DNA of 22,500 nt from Opitutaceae bacterium (GTDB taxonomy: Bacteria > Verrucomicrobiota > Verrucomicrobiia > Opitutales > Opitutaceae). The stretch lies in assembly GCA_016711225.1 (NCBI GenBank), contig JADJTK010000044.1:1-22500 (forward strand). The letters are read 5' to 3'. The position numbers and the translations under genes are program-made. The notes under the pieces were generated by a model that saw nothing but the letters and a program-made list of their open reading frames with translations, made no database searches and was not told the origin of the DNA. Positions 1 through 8,556 of the stretch are shown here, piece after piece; positions within the stretch are counted from its first letter, which is position 1, and every line of letters starts with the position of its first letter.

Positions 1-814
1 TGCACATACGTCGCCTGGCGGACCGCTGGCAGCCCCAACTGCCCGAGCCCTGCCACCCCACGGCATAGTCCGTGCCGGCTGCTTGCGCGCTGTGTTTGCG
101 TGCGTCAGAACAGCCGCCATCGCAGGCCGCGACGGTCCAGCCACGCATCGCCGCGCGCCGGGACCTCCCGGGCCCACCAAAAATGTTAGCAGATTCGGCC
201 TAACGGCCGCGGGGGTGTGAGGTTCCTGCCCGTGGGGCGAGGGAGTGGTGGGGTCCCATGATACCGTGCGCTTGTTGTGTTGGTGGGCACAAGACCCATA
301 GCGAACTAGGAAAAATACCGGAATGGCGGGCCCCCTACTTCCTTTCGATTGGCGGGCGCCCACCGCGGCGCGCCGCGGGGGCGCTCCGCCGTGGCCGGCA
401 CTCGCCGCCCGGGATAGCTGGCCCAGGCCCAGCGACTCGAGCAGGCCGGTCTGTGACGGGGCTCCGCGCGGCAAACAAGACGCCGGTGGCCCGATCGGCA
501 CGCTTCGCACCGACCGCCGATTCGTGCACCGGTCACAGGCCGAAGACCCACAAAGCGTTACGCTTGAGCACAATCGCCAAATCACCCGATTACCTTCGCC
601 CAGATGACTCGCTCGGGATCCGCCAAGGCTCCACACTCTTTCGCTTTAAGTGGCCACCCGTCGCCGCGCCATCGCCGGATCTTCCCTACCGCCCGCTCTC
701 CCATGAAATTCGACCTTTCGTTCACCGAGGCCCCGTTTACTGCGTTTTGCGACTGGTGCCGCTCACCCAGTTGCAGCGCTCCCACACCAGCTCGACCACG
801 ACGGCGGGATAAGC
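1..814. other. No recognisable gene; leader of the NAD island
   Basis: Open frames here (for example 258-812 on the + strand) give arginine- and proline-rich translations without any family motif, as expected by chance in GC-rich DNA. Because the next genes change frame every 100-200 bases, a real gene here could be unreadable for the same reason. The first 40 or so residues expected for PncB should lie around 680-820 but cannot be read on the + strand. A weak inverted repeat, gttag (185-189) and ctaac (200-204), lies in the only AT-richer patch. I see no convincing promoter. Confidence 0.5.
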
Positions 815-1935
815 GTGCAGATGAAAATTACACTGTCCACCAAGGGGGCCAATACCGCCCGCCTCCAGACTGCCCTGCGCGAGGCCCTCGACCGCTTCGA
901 GGAGCGCCATGTGCTCCTGCCGGAGGAGCTGCCGTTCATCCGCGACGTGCGCTACATGAAGCCAGTCTTCATCGACAACCTCCGCGACATGCGCCTGCAC
1001 CCCAAGGACTATGTGCGGATCACGGAGCACAACGGCGAGCTGCAGATCGTCATCGAGGGCGGTATCCAGGCCATCCTCTTCGAGCAGCTGGTCCTCACTT
1101 CATCATCTCGGAATTGTGGGCCAGCTCACCTTTCCGGAACACGGCGAGCGCCTAGCCGCCAGCCGGCACGCTTCATCGCCTGCTCGACCTCGAGCTGAAC
1201 AAGATCCGCCAGGCGGCCACGGCCAACCCCGAAAAGAAATCCGCCTGACCGAGGCCGGCACCCACGCCGCCGCTTCACCCTCGCCCACCAACGCGAGGTA
1301 CTGCTGCGGATGAAGGACACCGTCCCCTCGCAGCTTTTCGGCACCAGCAACGTGCGGTTCGCCAAGGACATGGACCTCCGCCTCGTCGGCACCCAGGCCC
1401 ATCTCTTTGGCATGTTCTACCAGCAGCACGGCGGCACGCTAGCCACGCTTCCGCAGCGCTATCGTGCGGGCCTGGGTGAATGAATACCGTGGCAACCTCG
1501 GCTATGCTCCCGGATGTGCTCACCGGGGAGTAAACTCCAAGCACGTGGACCTCTACTTCGCCAAGCTCTTCGACGGCTTCCATACGGCTCAAGGGCGACC
1601 CCGCGAAGTGGACCCAGTTGATCATCATTTTTCCCACACCAGCCTCGGTGTCGACCCGGCCTCGAAGTTCGCCGTGTACTCAGAGACACCCTGACGATCA
1701 AGATAATGCTCGCCCTGTGGGCACCTTTACGAGGTTAACCCGTGGAAGACCAGCTACCTCATCGGCACCTTCCTGACCAACAACGTCCCCGGGCACAAGG
1801 CCCTCAGCCAGGTCATCAAGCTCTCGGCGGTGAACGGCCAGCCCGTCGCCAAGATTTCGGACGAACCCGAGAAGGCCACCTGCGACAATCCCGAATACGC
1901 AGCCAGCGCTGAAGGGAACCTTCGGCATCGCCTGA
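815..1935 (+). CDS. pncB: Nicotinate phosphoribosyltransferase, frame-disrupted and lacking its N-terminus
   Basis: PncB makes nicotinate mononucleotide from nicotinate and PRPP, the committed step of the Preiss-Handler salvage route. The readable start (GTG 815 or ATG 821) enters the family where LREALDRFEERHVLLPEEL and YMKPVFIDNL match the region after the N-terminal strand. ILFE and IISELW follow, then FGTSNVRFAKDMDLRLVGTQAH (the conserved GTSN and GT.AH region) near 1335-1420, FAKLFDGF near 1560, a weak GDP..W near 1600, and VIKLSAVNGQPVAKISDEP near 1812-1868. Shifting frame once more gives the C-terminal LKGTFGIA and a TGA at 1933-1935. At least eight frame changes are needed. The span codes for about 370 residues, against about 400 in E. 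coli PncB; roughly 40 N-terminal residues with the usual DTDLYK.TM motif are missing. nadE follows after 16 bases. Family assignment is firm; the state of the gene (error or decay) is not. Confidence 0.85.
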
Positions 1936-1951
1936 CGCCGCCCCAGTCCCC

Positions 1952-3909
1952 ATGAAGATCAAAGTCGCCGCCGCCGCCCTCAACACGACCCCCATCGGCT
2001 GGGAGTGGAATTTCGCCTCCATCACCGCCGCGATCGCCGAGGCCCGCGCCGAGGGCGTGCAGCTCCTCTGCCTGCCCGAGCTCTGCCTCACCGGCTACGG
2101 TTGCGAAGACCTCTTCTTCCGTCCCCACGTCCGCGCGCAGGCGCTCGCGCTGGCCGAGCAACTGGCCCGCAGCAGTGCGGGCACCGATCTGGTCTTCACC
2201 CTTGGTCTGCCGCTTGAGTACCACGGGGCTATTTTCAATACCGTCGCCGTCGTCACCAACGGATCCGCGGCTTCTACGCCAAGCAGAACCTCGCCGGCAA
2301 CGGCGTCCACTATGAACCGCGCTGGTTCAAGCCCTGGGCGCAGGGCTCCGTGGTCGACTATCCGCTACCCGGCGGCGGCAGCGCGCCGTTGGGCGACACC
2401 ACCTTCGAGCTCACGCTCGGCGAGGAGAAAGCCACCTTCGGCTTCGAGGTCTGCGGGGACGCCTGGGTGGCGGAGCGCCCTGGCATCCGGGTGTGGCCAA
2501 GGCGGCCGTCGACATCATCCTCAACCCCTCCGCCTCCCACTTCGCCTTCAGGCAAGACGCACACCCGCGAGCGCTGCGTGACCGACGGCAGCCGCTTGCC
2601 TCAGTTGCGCGTACGTCCCCGCCAATCTGCTGTGAGCAACGAAGGCGGGCGCACTTTACGACTGACGATATCATCGCCCTCGGCGGCGACTCATCACCAA
2701 GGGGCGTCAGTTCGGCTACGGCCGGTGGCGAATCCGCAAAGCCGTGGTGGATCTCTCGATCAACCGCTTCCAACCGCCTCCAGGCGCCAGTTTTCGCAGC
2801 GAGCCCCGCCCACCTTCCCCACCGGACAGATGGCCGCCACCGGCGAACCGGTGTCAAGAAATTCGACCACGCTTCCAGATCACTCCGTGGACCGCCAAGC
2901 GGTTTCCCCGAGGGCCACGCCTTAGCGGGAAAAGCTATTCAAAGCTGATGGCCGCAGAAACGCTCGAGCTCTTCGACTTCATCCGCAAAACGGGGACAAG
3001 CGGGTACGTCATTTCGCTCTCCGGCGGAGCGGACTCGACCTTCTGCGCGATTCTCGTCCACGAGATGGCTCGCGTCGGCTGCCTGGGCACCGAAGACGAC
3101 CAAGCCCGCTTCAAGGAAGCCTTCCTGGTTCGAAGGCTGGCCCGACGGCAACGCGCAGCGCGGTCAGGCCACCGGCATATCCTCACCTGTATCTATCAGA
3201 ACGGTAAACAGCTCCGAACAGGGCCCTCCGCGCGGCGGGCACGGCGCGAGCTTGGCGCGCGTTTCGAAAACGTCGGCGTACAAGCGACAGTCGATTTCGC
3301 CAGCTTCCTTGCCCGCTACCTCGACCGCCCGCTCGACTGGCAGCGCGACGACGTCACGCGCCAGAACATCGAGCCCGCGCCCGGAGCGCCTGCCCTGATT
3401 ATCGCCAACGCGGAGAACAAGCTCAACATCACGACCAGCAACCGCTCGGAGTCGGCCGTGGGCTATTGCACCATGGACGGTGACACGGCCGGATCGCTCG
3501 GGCCGCTCGGCGGTCTCGACAAGGCCTCGATCCTCGAAGCCCTGGATCTGCTGCTCCCAACCGCTACGGCTGGCTGGCTGAGGTCGGCAGCGTCCGCCCA
3601 CGGCCGAGCTCAAACCCGCCGAGGCCAACCAGACGGACGAGAAGGACCTGATGCCCTATCCGGTCCTCGATGCCATCGAGCGCGCGTCGATTCTCACGGC
3701 AAATCACCGGAGGAGATCGTGCAAGACGGCATCGCGACCCTGGCCCAGGTGCGGAAGTTCTTCACCTTGTTCCCGCGCAACCAGTGGAAGCGCGGGGCGC
3801 TACGCCCGAGTCTGCACTTGGATGCGGGAGAACCTCGATCCCAGCCCTTCACCCGCTTTCCGATCTTCAGCGGCGGCTTCGGCGAGGAGCTCAAGCGGCT
3901 CCCTGGTGA
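1952..3909 (+). CDS. nadE: Glutamine-dependent NAD+ synthetase, frame-disrupted
   Basis: NadE amidates nicotinate adenine dinucleotide to NAD+, using ammonia from its own glutaminase domain. The N-terminal nitrilase-type domain starts at ATG 1952 with KVAAAALNTTPIGWEWN and contains LLCLPELCLTGYGCEDLFF (the glutamate is the first residue of the catalytic Glu-Lys-Cys triad). GFYAKQNLAGNGVHYEPRWF holds the expected lysine, and FGFEVCGDAW near 2440 holds the catalytic cysteine. The synthetase domain shows the PP-loop ISLSGGADST near 3010, a YQN segment near 3190, IANAENKLNITTSNRSE and VGYCTMDGDTAGS near 3400-3490, then QTDEKDLMPYPVLDAIE near 3630-3680 and RFPIFSGGFGEELKRL at the end. At least seven frame changes are needed, clustered at 2265, 2487, 2548, 2660, 2700, 3570 and 3690. 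The probable stop at 3907-3909 overlaps the GTG of the next gene. Confidence 0.88.
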
Positions 3910-4954
3910 TCCACTACAAACAGCGCCGCCCCTCCGCCACGAAACCACCGCTCATTCTCTCGACGCCCTCCTCCGCCGAGCTCGCCGAGGACATCCGGCG
4001 GCTACTCGCCGGATACCGAGAGGCCGGCCGCCGATCCGGGCCTGCCCCGCGCGCTCCACCGCGAATGTTTCCCGACGGGGAGACCTACCTTCGTATCGAA
4101 CAGCCGGTGCAGCACGAGCACGTGGTCATGTCGGCAGCACCCGCACCGCGGAGGAACTGGAGATCGTCTCGCTCTCCTGGCAGGTCGTGCGCGATGGCGC
4201 TGAGCGGTTGTCCATCGTCATCCCTACTTCGGCTACTCGACTATGGAGCGGGCGGTGCGCTCCGGGAGGTCGTGCGGGCGAAGGTCAACGCCACCATCCT
4301 CTCGTCGATCCCCACTCCCCGGGTGGCAAGGTCATCTTCCTGGTCGATCTCCACGCTGAGGATACAGCACTATTTCGAGGGCAATGCCAGCGTCGTGCAC
4401 CTCTTACGCCAGGGGCGCGCCATCCTGGCGAAGGTGAAAGAGCTCCTCCGCGGCGGGACACGGTCGCTGGTGGTCGGCTCTGCGGATACCGGGCGGGCCA
4501 AGTGGGTGGAGAGCTACGCCAATGAACTCGGGGCGGAGATCGCCATCATCACCAAGCGGCGCCTCGACGGCTCCACCACGGAGATCCTCAACGTCGGCGG
4601 CGCCGACGTGCAGGCAAGACCGTGCTGCTCTACGACGATATGATCCGCAGCGGCGGCTCGATCACCAAGGCGGCCCAGACGTACCGGAAATCCGGTGCCG
4701 CCAAAATCATCATGGCCTGCACCCACCTGATCCTGACCGTGGACGGCGAAGCGCAGACGCTGCAGAAGGTGCTCAGCCAAGCCGACGCCCTCATCACCAC
4801 CGACAGCATCCGCTCAGCGGACTCGCTCACCAACGCTCCGGAATTCGCCGGGAAGCTCCACTTCGTCTCCATCGCCAGCCTGCTGGCCGCGGCGGTGATG
4901 GCCGGCGGCCGAGTGGACGAGCCCCTGCCAGACCTGCCCCCTTCCGCCCCATGA
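3906..4954 (+). CDS. prs: Ribose-phosphate pyrophosphokinase (PRPP synthetase), divergent, frame-disrupted
   Basis: This enzyme makes PRPP from ribose 5-phosphate and ATP; PncB next door consumes PRPP. Reading through frame changes gives MFPDGETYLRIEQPV near 4065-4110, VGSTRTAEELEIVSLSWQ, PYFGYSTMERAV near 4225, EVVRAKVNATILSSIP, KVIFLVDLHAE near 4330-4360 (the DLH metal and catalytic region), IQHYFEGNASVVHL, and VVGSADTGRAKWVE with an ITKRRLDG segment. The PRPP-binding loop is VLLYDDMIRSGGSITKAA near 4622-4675, followed by ITTDSIRSADS near 4795. About six frame changes are needed. The motifs deviate from the housekeeping enzyme (FGYSTMERAV in place of YARQDR), so this looks like a cluster-specific paralogue; that is an inference. 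The GTG start at 3906 overlaps the nadE stop, and its TGA overlaps the ATG of nrtR. Confidence 0.85.
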
Positions 4955-5669
4955 AACCTCCCTCCATCCGGCTCGCCTTCGACTGCGTCATTCTCAGCGT
5001 CATGGAGCGCAAACTCCATGTGGCCCTCGGCCGCCGCGCCGCCCTCAACGAGGTAGGCGAAACCGATCCCTTCCCCAACGCCTACAGCCTGCCCGGTGGC
5101 TACGTGCGCGACCACGAAGCGGTCGCCGACACGATCCGCCGCCGCCTTTGGGCCCGAGATCGGGCCTCGACCTCGATCCCGTGCCCCTCGGCGTGTTCGA
5201 CGACCCCAAGCGCGACCCGCGGCACCGGGTGGTCTCCATCGCGTTGCTACGCGCTCATCCCCACCGAACAGGCCGAACACCTGCAGTGGGGACCCGCGTA
5301 CAAGTCGGGCGGCTGGTATCCGATCGATGAACTGCCGGCCAGGGGCTGGGCCTTCGACCACCGGCAGATCGTGCAGCGTGCCCTCTCGGAATTGCGTTAC
5401 CACGCCCTGCGCGAACCGACCGGCTTCGCGCTCCTCCCGAAGAACTTCGCCCTGCGCGAACTGCACGCGCTGCAGGAGCAGCTACGACAGGAGGCCGTCG
5501 ACCTGCGCAACTTCCGCAAATACATCGTGCGCACCGGCCTCGTCGAGGAGGTGGGCAGCACCTGGGACGGCACGGTTATCCAACCGCGCTCTACGAGGTG
5601 TGGGCCAGCGTCCTCCGGGAGCTCAAGGAGAAGGCTACGCCGCCAAGGCGTGAGCAACGGTCGCCTTGA
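4951..5669 (+). CDS. nrtR: NrtR-type Nudix transcriptional regulator of NAD metabolism, frame-disrupted
   Basis: NrtR proteins join an N-terminal Nudix-like ligand domain to a C-terminal winged helix and usually repress NAD salvage genes until ADP-ribose or a related compound binds. Here the start is ATG 4951, overlapping the prs stop (ATGA). FDCVILSV begins the Nudix fold and SLPGGYVRDHEAV near 5088-5125 is the Nudix region. When read across the shift near 5150 the box ends RRLWAEIGL, so the catalytic REUXEE is lost, as expected for a sensor rather than a hydrolase. The C-terminal part has LPKNFALRELHAL and VDLRNFRKYIVRTGLVEEVGS (5430-5560), a typical NrtR winged-helix signature. Three frame changes are needed (near 5150, 5250 and 5580), and the natural stop is then TGA 5667-5669. 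It probably regulates the whole island. Confidence in the family is high. Confidence 0.85.
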
Positions 5670-5680
5670 CAATAAGCGTC

Positions 5681-5717
5681 CGAACGACACCTATAACTGA
5701 CGCCAAAGCGTCGTTCG
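5681..5717. promoter_or_regulatory. Inverted repeat between nrtR and pncA, candidate operator
   Basis: Eight perfectly complementary bases, cgaacgac (5681-5688) and gtcgttcg (5710-5717), flank a 21-base centre. Inside the centre gacgc and gcgtc form a smaller hairpin, and acaccta occurs at 5687-5693 and again at 5719-5725. The position just upstream of pncA and downstream of nrtR fits a regulator site, with NrtR the obvious candidate. I cannot match it to a known NrtR consensus, so the role is inferred. Confidence 0.35.
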
Positions 5718-5741
5718 TACACCTAACACCAGAACCCTCCC

Positions 5742-6353
5742 GCTACCGCCCTCATCGTCGTCGACGTCCAACGTGATTTCATGACTGGCGGCGCCTCGCC
5801 GTGCCGCTGCCCGGCCAGGACCTGCCCGCCGCGAGACCATCCTGCCTCCGATCAACGAGCTGATGGCCCACGGCCACTAGCCTGCGCGTTGTCCTCACCC
5901 AGGACTTCCACCCCGACGAGCACTGTTCGTTCGCCGCCACGCTGGACGTGCCCGTGTTCGCCTTGGCCAAGACCAGGCCGGGCGCGCTGCGGGTTTGGCG
6001 GAGTCCATTGTGTCGAGGGCACCCCCGGGGCGGAGTTCCACCCCGGCCTCTACACCCGCTTCGCCGATCTGATCATCCGCAAGGGCGTCCACCCTGAATA
6101 CGACAGCTATTCGGGCTTCGCCGATGACGGCGGCGGCCTGACCGGACTCGCCGGATACCTTAAGGCCAACGGCATCGAGGCGGTCGACGTCGTGGGCATC
6201 GCCACCGACTACTGCGTGAAGGCCACGGCCATCGACGCGGTGAAGGCGGGTTTCCGCACCCGGGTTCTGGCCCACGCCTGCGCCGGCGTCGCCAAAGCCA
6301 CCATCACCGCGGCCCTCGCGGAAATGGCCGCAGCCGGTGTGACCATCGTGTGA
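5742..6353 (+). CDS. pncA: Nicotinamidase, frame-disrupted, no visible start codon
   Basis: PncA deamidates nicotinamide to nicotinate and feeds PncB. The N-terminal strand ALIVVDVQRDF at 5748-5780 carries the catalytic aspartate. TQDFHPDEHCSFA near 5900-5940 carries the metal-binding Asp-His-His region, IIRKGVHPEYDSYSGF near 6073-6120 carries the catalytic lysine, and GIATDYCVKATA near 6198-6235 carries the nucleophilic cysteine. The catalytic triad is thus all readable. Frame changes occur near 5795-5880 and 5960-6000. The reading frame of the first motif has a TAA at 5724-5726 and no ATG, GTG or TTG before the motif; ATG 5781 would cut off the catalytic aspartate. The start given is therefore only where the homology begins. 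The intact half ends at TGA 6351-6353. Confidence 0.85.
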   Translation, partial: ATALIVVDVQRDFMTGGASPCRCPARTCPPRDHPASDQRADGPRPLACALSSPRTSTPTSTVRSPPRWTCPCSPWPRPGRARCGFGGVHCVEGTPGAEFHPGLYTRFADLIIRKGVHPEYDSYSGFADDGGGLTGLAGYLKANGIEAVDVVGIATDYCVKATAIDAVKAGFRTRVLAHACAGVAKATITAALAEMAAAGVTIV

Positions 6354-6370
6354 GCCGTAGCCATTCATCT

Positions 6371-6388
6371 GTGCAAGCGTACTTGCAC
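6371..6388. promoter_or_regulatory. 18-base palindrome upstream of the Nudix/DraG genes
   Basis: The arms gtgcaag (6371-6377) and cttgcac (6382-6388) are perfect inverted repeats around cgta. The palindrome lies 17 bases after the pncA stop and 55 bases before the Nudix start. No T-run follows on either strand, so an operator fits better than an intrinsic terminator. Which protein binds is not visible from the sequence. Confidence 0.4.
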
Positions 6389-6443
6389 GCGATTCAGAGC
6401 CGTCCGATCCCCCGCTAGCGCCCGCCCGTCGCTCCCTTCTCCC

Positions 6444-7017
6444 ATGAGCATTACCAAACTGCTGCACGCCACCCGCTGGATCAATCTGCTCGAACGCGAC
6501 GGCTGGGTATTTGCCAGTCGTCGACGTCCGGAGGAGCCCAATCGCATCGACGCGGTGACCATCGTCGCCCTGCACCACGCCGAACCCGCCGAGGTGCTCC
6601 ACCGCCTGGTGGTGATCGAGGAGTTCCGCGTTCCGCTCCAGCAATGGGAATACAGTCTCCCGGCCGGCCTTCTCGACCCCGGCGAGTCGATCACCGATTG
6701 CGGCACCCGCGAGCTTCAAGGAGGAGACCGGCCTCGTGAGCACAAGAATCCATCACAGTTCCGGCCAGACGTTCTCGTCCGCGGGCTTGTCGGATGAAAG
6801 CCAAGCCTTCGTCGCTCTCGAATGCCAGGGCAGTCCGGCTCTGAAGCCGGGCATCGACGGCGAGCGCATCCAAGTTCACCTGTTCACGCAGCAGGATTGC
6901 CTGGACCTGCTCGACAGGAACCGTCGGGGAGAGGCCGCACTATCCGCGCGCCTCTGGCCCGTGCTCATGAGCGTGGCCCATGGCGGCAGCTTCGCGGGCC
7001 TGCGCGTCGCCCCGTGA
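6444..7017 (+). CDS. Nudix hydrolase, probable ADP-ribose pyrophosphatase, one frameshift
   Basis: Probable hydrolase of ADP-ribose to AMP and ribose 5-phosphate, by family resemblance and context. From ATG 6444 the protein reads TRWINLLERDGWVFASRRR, then VTIVALHH and LVVIEEFRVPL, the arrangement seen in the ADP-ribose pyrophosphatase subgroup. The Nudix box begins AGLLDPGESITDCGTREL and is cut by a shift at 6714-6717. Removing one base there continues it as KEETGL, a perfect GX5EX7REUXEEXGU match. The span is 574 bases, exactly one more than a multiple of three, so one extra base explains everything. The repaired protein would be about 190 residues, ending at TGA 7015-7017. Substrate specificity cannot be read from the motif alone. 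Confidence 0.82.
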
Positions 7018-7090
7018 GACCGCCCCTCCGCGGCGCATGCGGCCCGGTCTCCGCCAGTCTTTTGCTCGAGAACCAGCTTCCACCCCACCC

Positions 7091-8047
7091 ATGCCCCTTT
7101 TCAAAACCGACCGGATCCGCGGCGGCATCTACGGTGCCCTTGTCGGCGACGCTCTCGGCGTTCCGGTGGAGTTCGCCGCACGCGAGCAGCGCGACATCGA
7201 TCCAGTAGGCTCCATGCGAGGATTCGGAACCTGGGAACAACCACCCGGCACCTGGTCGGACGACGGTTCACTCCTGCTCTGCTCCGCCGAAGCGCTACTG
7301 GACGGCTATTCGCCGGCGCGAATGGCGGACGGCTTTGTGCGCTGGATGACCCAGGGCCACTGGGGGCGCACGGGAGATCTTCGACATCGGCAACGCCACC
7401 CGCACGGCGATCCGCCGACTCGCCAACGGCACAGCGCCAGAGCAGGCAGGAGGAGCCGAGGAGAGCGACAACGGGAATGGCTCTCTCATGCGCATCCTGC
7501 CCGTGGCGTTACGCTTCGCCGGCCAGTCCGCCGCGACGATCGCCGAGGTGGCGGCACGCGCCTCCCGCCTCACCCACGCCCACCCGCGATCCAGTCTCGC
7601 GTGTGCGATCTACTGCATCGTCGCCACTCGCCTCCTTGACGGAGCCCAACCCAAAGACGCTATCCGCCAAACAGCCACGTTCATCCGGAACTGGAGCGGC
7701 GCGCCTGCGTCCGAACTCTCCCACTTCGACCGCGCACTAAATCCGGATCTGGGTTCAGTCTCCCGCCGGGAGATTGCCAGCGGTGGCTATGTCGTCGAAA
7801 CCCTCGAAGCCGCCTTCTGGTGCCTCCTTACCCATACCTGTACTACGAGGAGACGGTACTCGCCGCCGTCAACCTCGGTTCTGACACCGACACCACCGGC
7901 TGCGTGACCGGCGGCCTCGCCGGCATCCTCTATGGCGAGCAGGCGATTCCCATCGAGTGGCGTAGCCAACTGCCCCGGCAAGATGAACTGGATCAGCTCA
8001 TCACCCGCTTCGTCGGGAAGTCCACGCAGGGAGCCCCTCCATCATGA
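7091..8047 (+). CDS. ADP-ribosylglycohydrolase (DraG/ARH family), two compensating frameshifts
   Basis: Family members remove ADP-ribose from proteins or other acceptors using a two-metal centre. ATG 7091 starts TDRIRGGIYGALVGDALGVPVEF, followed by PPGTWSDDGSLLL near 7240 (the first metal-binding aspartates). REIFDIGNATRTAIRRL near 7370 lies in a second frame with SDNGNGSLMRILPVAL. SGGYVVETLEAAFWCLL near 7780 ends that frame, and the last part, AAVNLGSDTDTTGCVTGGLAG near 7865, supplies the C-terminal metal ligands after a shift back. The two shifts (near 7370 in a ggggg run, and near 7825) cancel, so the total length of 957 bases is in register and gives about 318 residues, normal for the family. 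The stop overlaps the start of the macrodomain gene (ATGA), which suggests coupled translation. Confidence 0.85.
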
Positions 8048-8547
8048 ACGCGAAACTCACACTCTCCCGGCAGGACATCACAACCCTCGCGGTCGACGCC
8101 ATCGTGAACGCTGCTAACCCTTCGCTGCTGGGTGGAGGCGGGGTGGATGGCGCGATCCATCGCGCCGCAGGGCCAGAGTTGCTAGCCGAGTGCCGCCGTA
8201 TCGGAGGATGTCCCACCGGAGAAGCCCGGATAACCCGTGCCTATCGGCCTCCGGCGAAATGGATTATCCACGCCGTTGGCCCCCGCTGGCGCGATGGCAC
8301 CCGTGGCGAACCGGCCCTACTCGAGTCCTGCTACCGCAACAGCCTGAGCCTTTCGGTGGCCAACCAGGCCCGAACTATCGCATTTCCCGCCATCAGCTGC
8401 GGGGTGTACGGTTACCCCATCCAAGCCGCCGCCAAAGTCGCCACGGATACGACTCACGAGTTCCTCGCCAACGACACCACCATCGACGAAGTCACACTCT
8501 GCTGCTTCACCGACGAAGTCTGGCAAGCGTACCTAGCCATCCTTTGA
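8044..8547 (+). CDS. Macrodomain protein, ADP-ribose binding or hydrolysing
   Basis: A complete 167-residue macrodomain of the AF1521/YmdB type. Conserved motifs appear in order: VDAIVNAANPSLLGGGGVDG (residues about 18-37) with IHRAAGPELLAECR, then TGEARITRAYRPPAKWIIHAVGP and TIAFPAISCGVYGYP (about residues 112-126). The asparagine of NAAN, the GGGGVDGAI loop and the SCGVYG phosphate loop are all present. Members bind ADP-ribose; many hydrolyse O-acetyl-ADP-ribose, ADP-ribose 1''-phosphate or mono-ADP-ribosylated glutamate. The gene overlaps the DraG stop by four bases and precedes kptA by nine. Since KptA produces ADP-ribose 1'',2''-cyclic phosphate, processing of that product is a plausible but unproven role. 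Unlike its neighbours it has an undamaged frame. Confidence 0.92.
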   Translation: MNAKLTLSRQDITTLAVDAIVNAANPSLLGGGGVDGAIHRAAGPELLAECRRIGGCPTGEARITRAYRPPAKWIIHAVGPRWRDGTRGEPALLESCYRNSLSLSVANQARTIAFPAISCGVYGYPIQAAAKVATDTTHEFLANDTTIDEVTLCCFTDEVWQAYLAIL

Positions 8548-8556
8548 TCTTTCTGA

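Noticed and set aside
258..812. 184-residue + strand frame before pncB
   Set aside because: Arg/Pro-rich, no motif, typical chance frame in GC-rich DNA.
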